Positions 16,675 to 24,318 of a stretch of DNA of 64,000 bases are shown one piece after another (position 1 is the stretch's first letter; the number at the start of each line of letters is the position of its first letter). Below the pieces are notes generated by a model that was not told the origin of the DNA, did not search any database, and saw only the letters and a program-made list of their open reading frames with translations. Origin of the DNA: Pseudomonas aylmerensis (lineage in GTDB: Bacteria > Pseudomonadota > Gammaproteobacteria > Pseudomonadales > Pseudomonadaceae). The translations under genes were made by a program, and so were the position numbers. Where the stretch lies: contig NZ_MAUE01000041.1 of the NCBI RefSeq assembly GCF_001702265.1, positions 62,001-126,000 on the forward strand, read 5' to 3'.

Positions 16675-17279
16675 GCAGAGAAGACTTGCTTTTGAAGATG
16701 TACGATCAGATGTTTAATGACATAAATCGTCATATTTTAGTTGTATGGCAAAGTGTTGGTGTGTTGATAGGGGCATTCGCAGTATTTGCACTGGTTGAGA
16801 AAAACGTTGTATCGTTAGATTTCGCTGTTTGTATCGTATTGTTGCTTTCTCTTTGGCTGATGGCGCATTTGTTTGATGCTGCTTATTGGTATAATCGAAA
16901 TTTGGTTATTATTGCAAATATCGAGCGGCAATTTTTGTTGGTTCAGGACTTGAAAGATATTCATTATTATTTTGGATCCCACCGTCCTACTAATAAAATG
17001 ATTTACCATCTTAGAATCCAAATGGCGCTTGGTTTGGTTTTAGCTATGTTAGTTCTTGGTTACCACTTCGTTGATCGCGTTGTGCCTGGGTTCTCACTTC
17101 CTATAAGCGACTTTTCGGTTGCCAGATCGCTTCCTTATATTTTGGCTTTCGTTTCGTCGGGTTACTTGTTTTGGTTGAAACGACTTAATATCAAAAAATA
17201 TGAGGAGTTTCTGAGAGAGTCACCTGGTAAAACTATTAATACTACAGGCACGCAGTACGGAGTAGGGCATGGTCACTAA
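16671..17279 (+). CDS. Four-helix membrane protein partner of the att-proximal module
   Basis: The start ATG 16671 overlaps the previous stop (ATGA). The 202-aa product has four probable membrane helices in two pairs: about residues 22-42 (VVWQSVGVLIGAFAVFALV), 50-70 (AVCIVLLLSLWLMAHLF), 120-140 and 155-178. A 45-residue cytoplasmic loop lies between the pairs and a charged tail follows. Base composition is much more AT-rich than the phage structural genes, suggesting separate acquisition. The function is unknown; the layout resembles a membrane effector driven by the upstream soluble protein. Confidence 0.65.
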   Translation: MSREDLLLKMYDQMFNDINRHILVVWQSVGVLIGAFAVFALVEKNVVSLDFAVCIVLLLSLWLMAHLFDAAYWYNRNLVIIANIERQFLLVQDLKDIHYYFGSHRPTNKMIYHLRIQMALGLVLAMLVLGYHFVDRVVPGFSLPISDFSVARSLPYILAFVSSGYLFWLKRLNIKKYEEFLRESPGKTINTTGTQYGVGHGH

Positions 17280-17301
17280 TTAATTATGAGAAGTGACTTG
17301 G

Positions 17302-18366
17302 CTATTTCGTCGGGTTCACTATTTCCCCTACACGTCGATAAACTTTTTTAGTGATATCTTCAGTAGAGTGACCCAGCAAGCGACTTGCGTGGGTCAACTC
17401 AATCTCGCTGGCAGCTTTTGGGCGGATGTCTTTGAATTGAAATTGGCGAATCATTACGGCCAAGGGCGAGTCGCCATCGGCTGCGGCGTTGATTGCTGCT
17501 CTTTCGCGAGCTTCGTCCCAGCGATTGCGCAACATTTGCTGGCTCATGCGAAGGCCGGAAGTATTTGTGATAAGTGTTGACGTTTTAATGCCGCCCAGAG
17601 CCCGGCGCTGTTGGAGATCATCGATAAAAACGCTAAGTGCAGACTGAACGCCATCGTTCTCTAGTCGCAAGCGAAGTTTCTTTTCTGTCTTCCCCTGCTT
17701 GACCATCAAGAACCCACTATTCAGATCGGTCACGGCCACCTTAAGGACGTCAGCGGGGCGCTGTCCAGTCAGATACGCCAGATTCATGGCGTCTTTCAAT
17801 TCCTGCACGGCTTCGGCATACACCGCATTCCACACGACATCGCCGGCGTAATAATCCCGCGGTTTTTCCTTGTTGCGGCGCACGCCGAAGCAAGGATTGG
17901 CGTTGTTGGTCAGGCCCCACTCGCGCGCGATTGTGAACATGTGCGAAAGCAGGGCGATCTCCCGGTTGGCCCTGACTTTTGCGGTCCTGGCGTCGCGGTA
18001 CTGCGCGACGACTTGGGGGGTGATCGAATCAATGGGGGCCTTCTCAAACGCTTTTCTTAGCTGCTTGAGTTCCTTCATGTTGTCGGATTGGGTGCGTAGA
18101 CCCTTTGTCGGGATGATTTCCTTTACGTACCTGTCGAACAAAGATCCCAGCAAATGGCTTGGCTTTGGTGGCGCTCGGCGTTCCAGCCTGGCCCATTCCA
18201 CTTTGGCCTGGTCGAGGTCGGCGCCCAGGGGGATCTCTTTGCGTTTACCTTGGGCGTCCCTGCCGTTGTAGTAGTAACTGATCCAAGTCTTTCCGCTCTT
18301 GCGCGTGCGGCATCGGCGGATCATTCGTGGGGGTAGGTCCCGGTTGGCGATTGATTTCTGGCGCAT
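17302..18366 (-). CDS. int: Tyrosine-family phage integrase
   Basis: The 354-aa recombinase has an N-terminal arm-type DNA-binding region (KTWISYYYNGRDAQGKRKEI), a core-binding helical domain (about 70-170) and a catalytic domain. Visible catalytic elements are the first Arg in TGQRPADVLKV, the DIRPKAAS segment, His in RLLGHST, and the nucleophile Tyr in KKVYRRVGE. It lies leftward near attL and is the last gene of the leftward early operon, 4 bp after the DUF4224 gene. It should catalyse integration at tRNA-Cys. Confidence 0.93.
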   Translation of the reverse strand: MRQKSIANRDLPPRMIRRCRTRKSGKTWISYYYNGRDAQGKRKEIPLGADLDQAKVEWARLERRAPPKPSHLLGSLFDRYVKEIIPTKGLRTQSDNMKELKQLRKAFEKAPIDSITPQVVAQYRDARTAKVRANREIALLSHMFTIAREWGLTNNANPCFGVRRNKEKPRDYYAGDVVWNAVYAEAVQELKDAMNLAYLTGQRPADVLKVAVTDLNSGFLMVKQGKTEKKLRLRLENDGVQSALSVFIDDLQQRRALGGIKTSTLITNTSGLRMSQQMLRNRWDEARERAAINAAADGDSPLAVMIRQFQFKDIRPKAASEIELTHASRLLGHSTEDITKKVYRRVGEIVNPTK

Positions 18367-18369
18367 TGA

Positions 18370-18609
18370 TCAGCTCACGTTCGCCAGGTCGAGCGTCCAG
18401 GTTTCAGCCGCTGGATTCGACGCGGAGGGTTTGACGCCCGCCAGTTTCATTCGGGCATACACTCGACCAACTATCGGGCGGCGGGCACCGGTCAGAACAA
18501 ACTCCCAGTGATTGCAGGTTAGCCACTGGATTTGCTTGGATGGGATCTGATAGCCAGTGATGGTTGCCAGCTCTTCGTCGGCCAGGGTTTCGCTTTGGAA
18601 TTCCATCAT
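18370..18609 (-). CDS. DUF4224 family phage protein
   Basis: The 79-aa protein begins MMEFQSETLADEELATITGY and continues PSKQIQWL, matching the DUF4224 pattern (L.DEEL..ITGY..PSKQ..WL). Genes of this family usually sit directly upstream of a phage integrase, as here. A role in directionality or excision has been suggested by position only. The start overlaps the DUF2786 stop. Confidence 0.8.
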   Translation of the reverse strand: MMEFQSETLADEELATITGYQIPSKQIQWLTCNHWEFVLTGARRPIVGRVYARMKLAGVKPSASNPAAETWTLDLANVS

Positions 18610-19406
18610 CGTGCCTCCGCCGCATAGGTTTTCTCAGTAGCGGGCAACGATAGGAGTTCGCCACCCGCCGGCGCTATGCCAGCGTGTAAATCAACTTCGC
18701 TGCCTGCCAACATCCCCGCGCTCTGGGCGTCAAGGTCGAGTTCGATGTCCGGGGATTTGCGTGATTTTCCGATGGTGATATTTGATAGGTATTCAGCTAT
18801 CAGCGCCTTGTCCTGGCACTGTACTGTCACCAGCTCATGCCCATCAGTTGTTGCGTACGCGTCGTCATCGCCTTGTGGGACCAGTGCCAGAAGCTTTCCG
18901 TAAACCTGGGCAACCCATGCCAGGGCAAAATGGTCACCTGCTGTTTCTGCGGAATACGAGCTGCGGTACTTACCTGAGCGGACTCCGGCGGCGTATTGCT
19001 TGCGCGCCAGCTTTAGCTTGGTGAGCAGGGCTTCGTAGGCGTATAGGGCAATGTGCTGAGAGGGTGTGACTCCGATGAATGAAGCCCGCTCCACCACTCG
19101 ATGCTTGGTTTTGCACCAATCTCTAACGCGCAGTGAGGAGCAGTTAAAAGCCGCAGCAACAGACGCACTTAGTTGTTGGTCCCACGCTGGTCGACGCTCG
19201 TTGCGCGAAAACTGAGACTCGACTTCCCCGACGTCGCTGAGCTTAACGTCCGTCTCGGTCAAGCGGTATTCGCGCATCAGGGCCTGAGCCTGACGAAGGG
19301 CAGTAGCCGCTTCGTTTTCATTGGCGCTTTGCGATAGGGCCAAACAGTGCTTGATTTTGCGGATAGCACGTTCAAGTTTCTTTTCGTCAATGTGATCGCT
19401 GGTCAT
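18606..19406 (-). CDS. DUF2786 domain phage protein
   Basis: The 266-aa product has an N-terminal DUF2786 domain (about residues 8-55: KIKHCLALSQSANENEAATA with the following QAQALMREYRLTE) and a longer C-terminal region of no known function (STPSQH to VDLHAG). The start at 19406 overlaps the upstream stop by ATGA; a longer frame would start inside the neighbour. DUF2786 proteins are frequent in phage early regions. Confidence 0.75.
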   Translation of the reverse strand: MTSDHIDEKKLERAIRKIKHCLALSQSANENEAATALRQAQALMREYRLTETDVKLSDVGEVESQFSRNERRPAWDQQLSASVAAAFNCSSLRVRDWCKTKHRVVERASFIGVTPSQHIALYAYEALLTKLKLARKQYAAGVRSGKYRSSYSAETAGDHFALAWVAQVYGKLLALVPQGDDDAYATTDGHELVTVQCQDKALIAEYLSNITIGKSRKSPDIELDLDAQSAGMLAGSEVDLHAGIAPAGGELLSLPATEKTYAAEAR

Positions 19407-19753
19407 GCTGCATCCTCCGCACTGAGTGGTGCAGGGTAGGCCGCTAACCACATCTTCGCGGCGAAGGCGGTTAGCTGGCGACGTTGTTTGTTCACCCGGG
19501 CAACCATGATTTCTGTGCCTGGGAATGCCTGCCAGGTTTCCACGGCAAGCCCCAGTGACGTAGTGATCCTCGTCATCAGTTCGTGGTCGTCGATGGTGCA
19601 GGCAGGCGAAGCGGCATGCTGCTCGCGGGCTAGGTTGACGCCACGATCAAAGCCGCGCACAAAGGCTTTCTTGCTCGCTTTGATCAGGAAGAAAGCGGTC
19701 GCAATCCAGCCCACGAGCAGGCCGGCGACGATGATGTAAGTTTCGATTTGCAT
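19403..19753 (-). CDS. Phage membrane-anchored protein, 116 aa
   Basis: An N-terminal hydrophobic helix (about residues 6-25, YIIVAGLLVGWIATAFFLIK) is followed by a basic stretch and a soluble helical domain, so the protein is probably anchored with the C-terminus in the cytoplasm. Its leader holds CCTCTCACCA and ends GCATACAGCACATG, motifs shared with other early genes. The function is unknown. Confidence 0.6.
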   Translation of the reverse strand: MQIETYIIVAGLLVGWIATAFFLIKASKKAFVRGFDRGVNLAREQHAASPACTIDDHELMTRITTSLGLAVETWQAFPGTEIMVARVNKQRRQLTAFAAKMWLAAYPAPLSAEDAA

Positions 19754-19792
19754 GTGCTGTATGCCTCGTTAGAACCCGCCGCCGGACAGTTT

Positions 19793-19802
19793 TGGTGAGA
19801 GG
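19793..19802 (-). promoter_or_regulatory. Early-leader motif CCTCTCACCA (copy 1)
   Basis: A 10-bp motif lies in the leader of the 19753 gene. Identical copies occur at 20679-20688 and 22791-22800 on the same strand and at 24331-24340 on the plus strand, always between early genes. Confidence 0.45.
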
Positions 19803-19830
19803 ACGGCGACGGGGTGTTGCAGAGAGTTAG

Positions 19831-20652
19831 TTAGATCGTGGCTTCATAGAGCGGCACGTCGTTGATGGCGCCTTCGATCTTGGCGCGCACTGCGTTGTAG
19901 GCTTCCTCGAGCACCTTGTCGGCGCGCACCAGCTCGTACCACATGACCAGACGGCCTTCCTGAATGCGGTAGCGGAAACGGGCGGGCACGCAGAAGGCGT
20001 CGCCACCGAGGAATGGCTTGAGCGCGATGAAGAATTCTTCGGGGATACGCAGTTGGCCAGCTTCGCCGGCGCGCCCGTCGATTTCTTCGTTGTAGGTCAG
20101 TTGCACCTGGCCGTTGTCGAGGCGGGTGCCTTGGCGGAACGTGATGTTCTTCTTGGCTTCCAGGGTGCGGCTGATTTCGAGCATGTCGGCAGCGCTTGGG
20201 GTGTTCTCATGCTCGGGGTGGTGGGTGATGTCCTTCACGTTGTCTTCGATGAATTCAGCGAAGGTGGCCTGGTCCATGCGCTTGCGGTCTTTTTCCTTCC
20301 AGTTACCCCATTCAACGGTGGTCGGGCAGCGGTACGTCGCAACGTGGTCGCGCCAGGCCGGTGCGGCTGGATCGTGGTAGTCGATGACCGCTGTGAAGGT
20401 GCGACCTTCGGGGCCATTGCAAAACACAGCCGTTGCCTGGGTGGCGAAGCGGTTCACGTAGACGATGAACGACTCGGCATCGAGCACGGTGAGCTTCTGC
20501 TTGATGCGTGAAGGTGCGGGCAGCAGGTGCTCCAGGCTTTCGATGCTGACCCCGTTCGGTACGAGCGCCAGCGGCGCAGGGATGCCCGGGACCTCGATTG
20601 GCTTGCCAAGGGATTGAGCCAGGGTGACCAGGTGCTGTAGGGCTTGTTGCAT
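19831..20652 (-). CDS. DUF2303 family phage protein
   Basis: The 273-aa product matches DUF2303 by length and by features such as FIVYVNRFATQATAVFCN, FTAVIDYHDPAAPAWRDHVA, FAEFIEDNVKDI and the C-terminal FRYRIQEGRLVMWYELVR. The family is common in temperate phage early regions next to recombination or dNMP kinase genes, but its activity is not established. The leader contains copy 2 of CCTCTCACCA (20679-20688). Confidence 0.85.
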   Translation of the reverse strand: MQQALQHLVTLAQSLGKPIEVPGIPAPLALVPNGVSIESLEHLLPAPSRIKQKLTVLDAESFIVYVNRFATQATAVFCNGPEGRTFTAVIDYHDPAAPAWRDHVATYRCPTTVEWGNWKEKDRKRMDQATFAEFIEDNVKDITHHPEHENTPSAADMLEISRTLEAKKNITFRQGTRLDNGQVQLTYNEEIDGRAGEAGQLRIPEEFFIALKPFLGGDAFCVPARFRYRIQEGRLVMWYELVRADKVLEEAYNAVRAKIEGAINDVPLYEATI

Positions 20653-20703
20653 TGGATGTGCTCCAGTGGGTGACGATTTGGTGAGAGGTTGGTGGTTTGG
20701 GTG

Positions 20704-21051
20704 TTACTGGCTGACCTGGCGCAAAGCTCCAGGCCCGGGTTCGTCCTCGACACTGCGCAGCGGGATTTCCTGCTGTCGTGGGTCGCGGCGGGTGATGTTG
20801 CCTTCCGGCGTGAGGAAGAAAAGCGACGTACCGCGCGCCAGTACAGGCTCTTTGGCTTTAACGTCAGCCTTCACGGTCATCTGGCCGCCGCCATCAGGCT
20901 TGTAGGTAAGCTTGATGGTCAGATCGCCGCCCTTGCCGGTCATGCGGATGGCGTCGATCAGGCTGTGCTGGGCCTCGGTGAGTTCGTCCAGCAGGCCACC
21001 GGCCTCGATGTCGCGCAGGGTGTCCATAAAGGGACGTGCTTTGGTGTTCAT
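20704..21051 (-). CDS. Phage early protein, 115 aa, unknown function
   Basis: The sequence has an N-terminal helical part (MDTLRDIEAGGLLDELTEAQ) followed by a beta-rich stretch (LTIKLTYKPDGGGQMTVKAD) and a Pro/Arg-rich tail. Similar proteins recur upstream of DUF2303 genes in Pseudomonas prophages, where the pair probably works together. The leader ends GAGGCACAGCACATG, close to that of the 19753 gene, and holds a small GC hairpin. Confidence 0.65.
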   Translation of the reverse strand: MNTKARPFMDTLRDIEAGGLLDELTEAQHSLIDAIRMTGKGGDLTIKLTYKPDGGGQMTVKADVKAKEPVLARGTSLFFLTPEGNITRRDPRQQEIPLRSVEDEPGPGALRQVSQ

Positions 21052-21105
21052 GTGCTGTGCCTCATTGGCTGTGTCGCCCCTGGACGGCAGGGGCTACCGT
21101 TTGAA

Positions 21106-21348
21106 TCAGGCCGCTTGCTTCGTCGCCTGGGCGTCGAGGTAGTCGGCCAGGTCGTGCAGGTAAACGACTGGCTTGGCGCGGGCCGAGCAGTGCAGCCGCT
21201 TGACCACCAGGGCGATCCGACCGGCCTTGATTTCGCTCAGCAGGTAGCGGTCGGTGCGTATGTGCGTGAAGTACTGTTCACGCACGGCGGTTAAGGTTGG
21301 GCACGGCGTGGCGAACTGGCGCCGGAGTTGTTCCAGGGTGGTGGTCAC
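21106..21348 (-). CDS. PrtN-like pyocin-activator family protein
   Basis: GTG at 21348 is preceded by GGAGG and overlaps the upstream stop (GTGA), giving 80 aa. The pattern PTLTAVREQYFTHIRTDRYL with IKAGRIALVVKRLH and VYLHDLADYLDAQ matches the small PrtN fold (start of a DNA-binding domain, then KI..G.I.LPV, then YL..LA.YLD). PrtN activates pyocin genes in P. aeruginosa; phage homologues are probably transcription factors. The target here is unknown. Confidence 0.65.
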   Translation of the reverse strand: MTTTLEQLRRQFATPCPTLTAVREQYFTHIRTDRYLLSEIKAGRIALVVKRLHCSARAKPVVYLHDLADYLDAQATKQAA

Positions 21349-21722
21349 GCGGATTCCTCCCCATGCCCCTCCTTTCGGGGCACCAGCTTGAGCCGGATCA
21401 GTTCGGCGAGACCTTCTTTGCTCTTGCCCTTGGCCGCTGCCAGGACGTTGCCCTCGGCGTCTGCGACGACAGCGCCGTATGGGTATTCCGGGCACTTCAC
21501 CGGCGTCACGTAGGCGATCTGACCTTCTGCGATCACTGCGTCAACGCAGCGGAACACTTCGGCCAGCTCGACCGACACGCAGGGCAATGCCTCCAGCAGT
21601 TCAACGGCTTCGGCTGAGGCGCCGATCAGCGTGGCGCGGCTGATCACGCCGGGGTGGTTGAGGAACATTGGCACCAGTTTCAGAGCGCCTACAGCGGAGT
21701 TGATGGCGTTCGGCGTCTTCAT
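21345..21722 (-). CDS. Phage early protein, 125 aa, unknown function
   Basis: ATG 21722 overlaps the upstream stop (ATGA), so the longer frame was not chosen. The protein has alternating hydrophobic segments (LPCVSVELAEVFRCVDAVIA, GAVVADAEGNVLAAAKGKSK) and a charged C-terminus. It belongs to the tightly packed leftward operon. No family is recognised. Confidence 0.6.
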   Translation of the reverse strand: MKTPNAINSAVGALKLVPMFLNHPGVISRATLIGASAEAVELLEALPCVSVELAEVFRCVDAVIAEGQIAYVTPVKCPEYPYGAVVADAEGNVLAAAKGKSKEGLAELIRLKLVPRKEGHGEESA

Positions 21723-21994
21723 GCTGCTGCGTCCTTCTTGGTGATGGTGATGTCCAGCTTCTTGGCGATCCACTCAACGCCTGCTTCCTTAACCATCACC
21801 ACGGAGTAGTGGGTGTAGTTGCGGAGTGTTGGATTCCAGCGGCTGCGCGGGTCGGAGAACAGGTAGCCACGCTCACGGTGGGCGCTGGCCAGGTCGCCGG
21901 ATGAATTCAGCACGCCGAGTTCCCGCAACCTGGTGCGGAAGGCGCGGGGCTTGAGCCCGAGCAAAGCTGCGGTTTGATCCAGGGTGCGGTTCAT
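21719..21994 (-). CDS. KilAC/ANT-like phage antirepressor domain protein
   Basis: The 91-aa product begins TLDQTAALLGLKPRAFRTRL with RELGVL, then RERGYLF and a C-terminal beta hairpin (HYSVVMVKEAGVEWIAKKL). This matches the order of the phage antirepressor C-terminal (KilAC) domain: a small helix-turn-helix-like unit and a wing. It stands alone without a Bro/ORF6N N-terminal domain. It may modulate the early switch. Confidence 0.6.
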   Translation of the reverse strand: MNRTLDQTAALLGLKPRAFRTRLRELGVLNSSGDLASAHRERGYLFSDPRSRWNPTLRNYTHYSVVMVKEAGVEWIAKKLDITITKKDAAA

Positions 21995-22004
21995 GGCTGC
22001 GGCC

Positions 22005-22586
22005 TCAGGCAGTGAGATGTTCGGAGTGTTGCTGGATGCGGCGAACCATCAGGAACACCTCATCCAGCGCGCGCAGGAACTCCTCGACCGTGCCGTAGTT
22101 AGTCAGCGTCAGATCATCCTTATGAGCAGCTACCCCGGCCTCGCTGACGTGAGGGTTCACGGCTTGTGCATCGGCCCGAAAAATATGAATGACCGTGCCG
22201 CCGCGCCGCCGAATGAGGTCCGCTTCGTTTTCAAAGCGCACGTCGCTAATGACGAAGCCCAGCACCGCGCCCAGCGCCTTTGTCATGTAATCGAGGTTTT
22301 GTTCAGCGAGCTTTACCCATACATCTGGGTGCACGGTGTTGCGTGCCCACTCAGTGCCCATCGACTGCATCAGCTGACGTGGCGAGCGGTCGAGCCAAGC
22401 CAGTGGCTGCTCCTTGCGATCGCCTTCGAAGTCGGTAGGGTCGAGGTTGAACATCGCCATCAAGCCATCGCGGAGCGGATCAGCGAATGCGTAGTGCTCC
22501 AGAAGGTAAGTGCCAACCAGGTGTTCGGCGGCTGTCGACTTGCCGGAGCGGGCACGGCCAGTGAGGCCAATCAGAATAGGCCTCAT
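22005..22586 (-). CDS. Deoxynucleoside monophosphate kinase-like protein
   Basis: ATG 22586 overlaps the neighbour (ATGA) and gives 193 aa. The P-loop GRARSGKST lies near residue 10, followed by a LID-like region (FEGDRKEQPLAWLDRSPRQL, MQSMGTEW) and ISDVRFENEAD. This fits the phage dNMP kinase family, related to T4 gp1, which phosphorylates dNMPs to supply phage DNA synthesis in the cytoplasm. Confidence 0.8.
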   Translation of the reverse strand: MRPILIGLTGRARSGKSTAAEHLVGTYLLEHYAFADPLRDGLMAMFNLDPTDFEGDRKEQPLAWLDRSPRQLMQSMGTEWARNTVHPDVWVKLAEQNLDYMTKALGAVLGFVISDVRFENEADLIRRRGGTVIHIFRADAQAVNPHVSEAGVAAHKDDLTLTNYGTVEEFLRALDEVFLMVRRIQQHSEHLTA

Positions 22587-22777
22587 GCTGCGTCGCCTCC
22601 CCATGGGCCCAGTTCATCGTCGGCGGTGGGGGCGGGAGCAATCGTGGCGCGGCCCAGGTTGACGATGACCAGAAGGCCGGTGCTGCGCTGGATACGTTCT
22701 ACGGCGGCGGGGCTGGTTGCCGCCGCCGGGTGAAGGTACACCGGGCAGCGGGTGTTGCTGTGCTGTGTCGTTTGCAT
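22583..22777 (-). CDS. Small phage early protein, 64 aa
   Basis: This first gene of the leftward operon starts at ATG 22777 behind a promoter with CI-type operators. The product is Ala/Pro-rich with a central hydrophobic strand (IQRSTGLLVIVNLGRATIAP). It is coupled to the kinase by ATGA. The leader has copy 3 of CCTCTCACCA (22791-22800), 13 bp before the start. The function is unknown. Confidence 0.6.
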   Translation of the reverse strand: MQTTQHSNTRCPVYLHPAAATSPAAVERIQRSTGLLVIVNLGRATIAPAPTADDELGPWGGDAA

Positions 22778-22814
22778 GGCTCGTAACCTGTGGTGAGAGG
22801 AGTACGAGACAAAA

Positions 22815-22853
22815 TTAGCAATAGCTAAATTATAATGCAATAGCAGATGCTAA
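22815..22853 (-). promoter_or_regulatory. Leftward early promoter with two CI-type operators
   Basis: TTAGCAATAGCTAA (22815-22828) and ATAGCAGATGCTAA (22840-22853) share the palindrome TTAGCA-N2-TGCTAA with the site beside cI. Their centres are 25 bp apart and flank a leftward TATAAT (complement of 22829-22834). CI bound here should silence the int-to-22777 operon. Confidence 0.7.
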
Positions 22854-22878
22854 ATTAGTTGAGGTTCGTCATGTGTGG

Positions 22879-23130
22879 CTAGTCAGTTTCTGGTACATCC
22901 CAGTACACGCGAATAGCGCCGTCATCCTGAAAGGTGACGTATACCCCATCGGTTTCTGTTATCGCCTCAATGATCTGGTCCCAGTCTTCTTGCGCCTCAT
23001 CGGCGGTTTTGAAGATGATTGCGGCGTGCGCTTTCTGTGCGGCAGGGGCATTGATTATTTTCTGAAGACGCGCGCCCAGTAGCTCAATGGACGTTGTTGG
23101 GGCGGGGGTTTTGGGGTTTGGTTTAGCCAT
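22879..23130 (-). CDS. SOS-controlled phage protein, 83 aa
   Basis: The acidic 83-aa protein has a Pro/Thr N-terminus, then HAAIIFKTADEAQEDWDQII and a C-terminal beta hairpin (GVYVTFQDDGAIRVYWDV). It has its own transcription unit: a perfect LexA box lies 18 bp upstream and two terminators isolate it from cI. It would therefore be expressed on DNA damage even in the lysogen, as are antirepressors of other phages. That role is inferred from position only. Confidence 0.65.
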   Translation of the reverse strand: MAKPNPKTPAPTTSIELLGARLQKIINAPAAQKAHAAIIFKTADEAQEDWDQIIEAITETDGVYVTFQDDGAIRVYWDVPETD

Positions 23131-23147
23131 TGGGTCCTCCTTGGTAT

Positions 23148-23163
23148 CTGTATATTCATACAG
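23148..23163. promoter_or_regulatory. LexA box 1
   Basis: CTGTATATTCATACAG matches the CTGT-N8-ACAG LexA consensus on both arms. It lies directly before the 83-aa gene read leftward. Confidence 0.8.
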
Positions 23164-23186
23164 TATTCCGAGAGGGCTCCTACGGC

Positions 23187-23214
23187 AACAAAAAAGAGTA
23201 CGTATGTACTCTTT
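23187..23214 (-). terminator. Second of two tandem terminators after cI
   Basis: On the minus strand the stem AAAGAGTAC/GTACTCTTT with a 4-nt loop runs into a T tract. It backs up the hairpin at 23228-23252. Confidence 0.7.
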
Positions 23215-23227
23215 GCCGGGGCGGACA

Positions 23228-23252
23228 ACAAAAAGCCCGCGAATGCGGGCTT
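23228..23252 (-). terminator. cI terminator
   Basis: On the minus strand the stem AAGCCCGC/GCGGGCTT with loop ATTC is followed by TTTTTGTTG, a standard intrinsic terminator close to the cI stop. Confidence 0.85.
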
Positions 23253-23270
23253 GGATTTCTTCAGCGGCGA

Positions 23271-23984
23271 CTAAAGTTTTTTAGCATTCCAAACCAGCAA
23301 TACCCTGGCTTGGATGTGGACCTTCTCAAGGTCGGCCCCCTCTATCATGATTGCTGGATAAATTGGGTTATCTGAAATCATGCGCAGGGAGCCGCCAGTT
23401 AGGCGTTGTAAGCGCTTTATGAAAAGGTCTCCGTCCAGTGTGAACACGTACACGGCGTCGGTTCTGATGTCCGTGATGCCGCGGTCGACCAGCAAGGAGT
23501 CGCCGTCGCGAAACGTTCCATTCATGCTGTCGCCGTCACCGGTGATGATTGCCAGATTCTCTATTCCGGAAAACGCTAGACCCTGTGTTTTGATCCAGTC
23601 CAAGTGGACCGTGATTTCACGGATTACCTCAATTTGATGATCGGGCGGCACATTGCCTGATCCCATTGACGCGGCTACATCAAGGTGGGGGATCGTGACA
23701 AAGCCAAGGGACTCCATCACCTTCTTTTTGCCTGGAAGCACCGGCGGGTGCAAATTGGTATCGGCCTGAATATCGCCCGACTGAGTGGGCGCTACCAGCG
23801 TTCCAGGGGCGAGCTGGATCTTTGCCTCAAGCGAGGCCGCGGCTCTCTCGCCGAGCTTTCGGTGGCCTGTTAATAGCTGAGACAAATAGGAAGCGTCCAA
23901 CCCGTGCTGGTTGGCGAAGTCTTTCTGGGTGAGCCCTGCCATGGCGTGGCGTAGAGCCCTGATGCGCTGTTCGTAGATATCCAT
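23271..23984 (-). CDS. CI-type repressor with S24 self-cleavage domain
   Basis: The 237-aa protein has an N-terminal helix-turn-helix (residues about 10-60, LTQKDFANQHGLDASYLSQL) and a LexA/CI peptidase domain: cleavage region near AASMGSGN, catalytic Ser in GDGDSMNGTFRDGD and Lys in DLFIKRLQRL. RecA-stimulated self-cleavage should induce the prophage. It is divergent from the Cro-like gene, with the operators between them. Confidence 0.92.
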   Translation of the reverse strand: MDIYEQRIRALRHAMAGLTQKDFANQHGLDASYLSQLLTGHRKLGERAAASLEAKIQLAPGTLVAPTQSGDIQADTNLHPPVLPGKKKVMESLGFVTIPHLDVAASMGSGNVPPDHQIEVIREITVHLDWIKTQGLAFSGIENLAIITGDGDSMNGTFRDGDSLLVDRGITDIRTDAVYVFTLDGDLFIKRLQRLTGGSLRMISDNPIYPAIMIEGADLEKVHIQARVLLVWNAKKL

Positions 23985-24003
23985 TTCTCATGATCGCTTG
24001 ACG

Positions 24004-24057
24004 TTAGCAAACAGTAAATTACGGTTTGCTATTGCTGTGCTGATTAGCAATTGCTAA
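24004..24057. promoter_or_regulatory. CI/Cro operator region
   Basis: A perfect palindrome TTAGCAATTGCTAA lies at 24044-24057, with half-matching sites at 24004-24017 (TTAGCAAACAGTAA) and around 24025-24038 (TTGCTATTGCTGTG). Three sites between cI and a Cro-like gene resemble a lambda-type right operator. Confidence 0.65.
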
Positions 24058-24083
24058 TCTGCGTATCCAGAACGGAGGTGCAC

Positions 24084-24311
24084 ATGACTCTGCACGAATT
24101 TTTGAAAGGTCTTAACAAGACGGATCTAGAGGCGTTCGCGAGTAAATGCGACACCTCGGCAGGACAGCTTCGGCAGGTCGCATATTGCAATCGCCGAGCA
24201 AGTGCGGCTCTCGCAGTCAACATTGAGCGTGAGTCCAAAGGGGCTGTGGTCTGCGAAGTGATGCGACCCGATATCGATTGGGCGTACCTGCGCGGTTCTG
24301 AAGCGGCTTAA
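24084..24311 (+). CDS. Cro/YdaS-like DNA-binding protein
   Basis: ATG 24084 is preceded by GGAGG and gives 75 aa. The sequence LHEFLKGLNKTDLEAFASKC with TSAGQLRQVAYCNRRASAAL and VCEVMRPDIDW matches the YdaS/Cro-like group: a helix-turn-helix and the terminal (V/C)..MRPD.DW motif. Transcribed rightward opposite cI, it should act as the lytic-side repressor of cI. Confidence 0.8.
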   Translation: MTLHEFLKGLNKTDLEAFASKCDTSAGQLRQVAYCNRRASAALAVNIERESKGAVVCEVMRPDIDWAYLRGSEAA

Positions 24312-24318
24312 ACAGGTG

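Noticed and set aside
16815..17021. 68-codon minus-strand frame inside the membrane-protein gene
   Set aside because: Short antisense frame in AT-rich DNA with no supporting signal.
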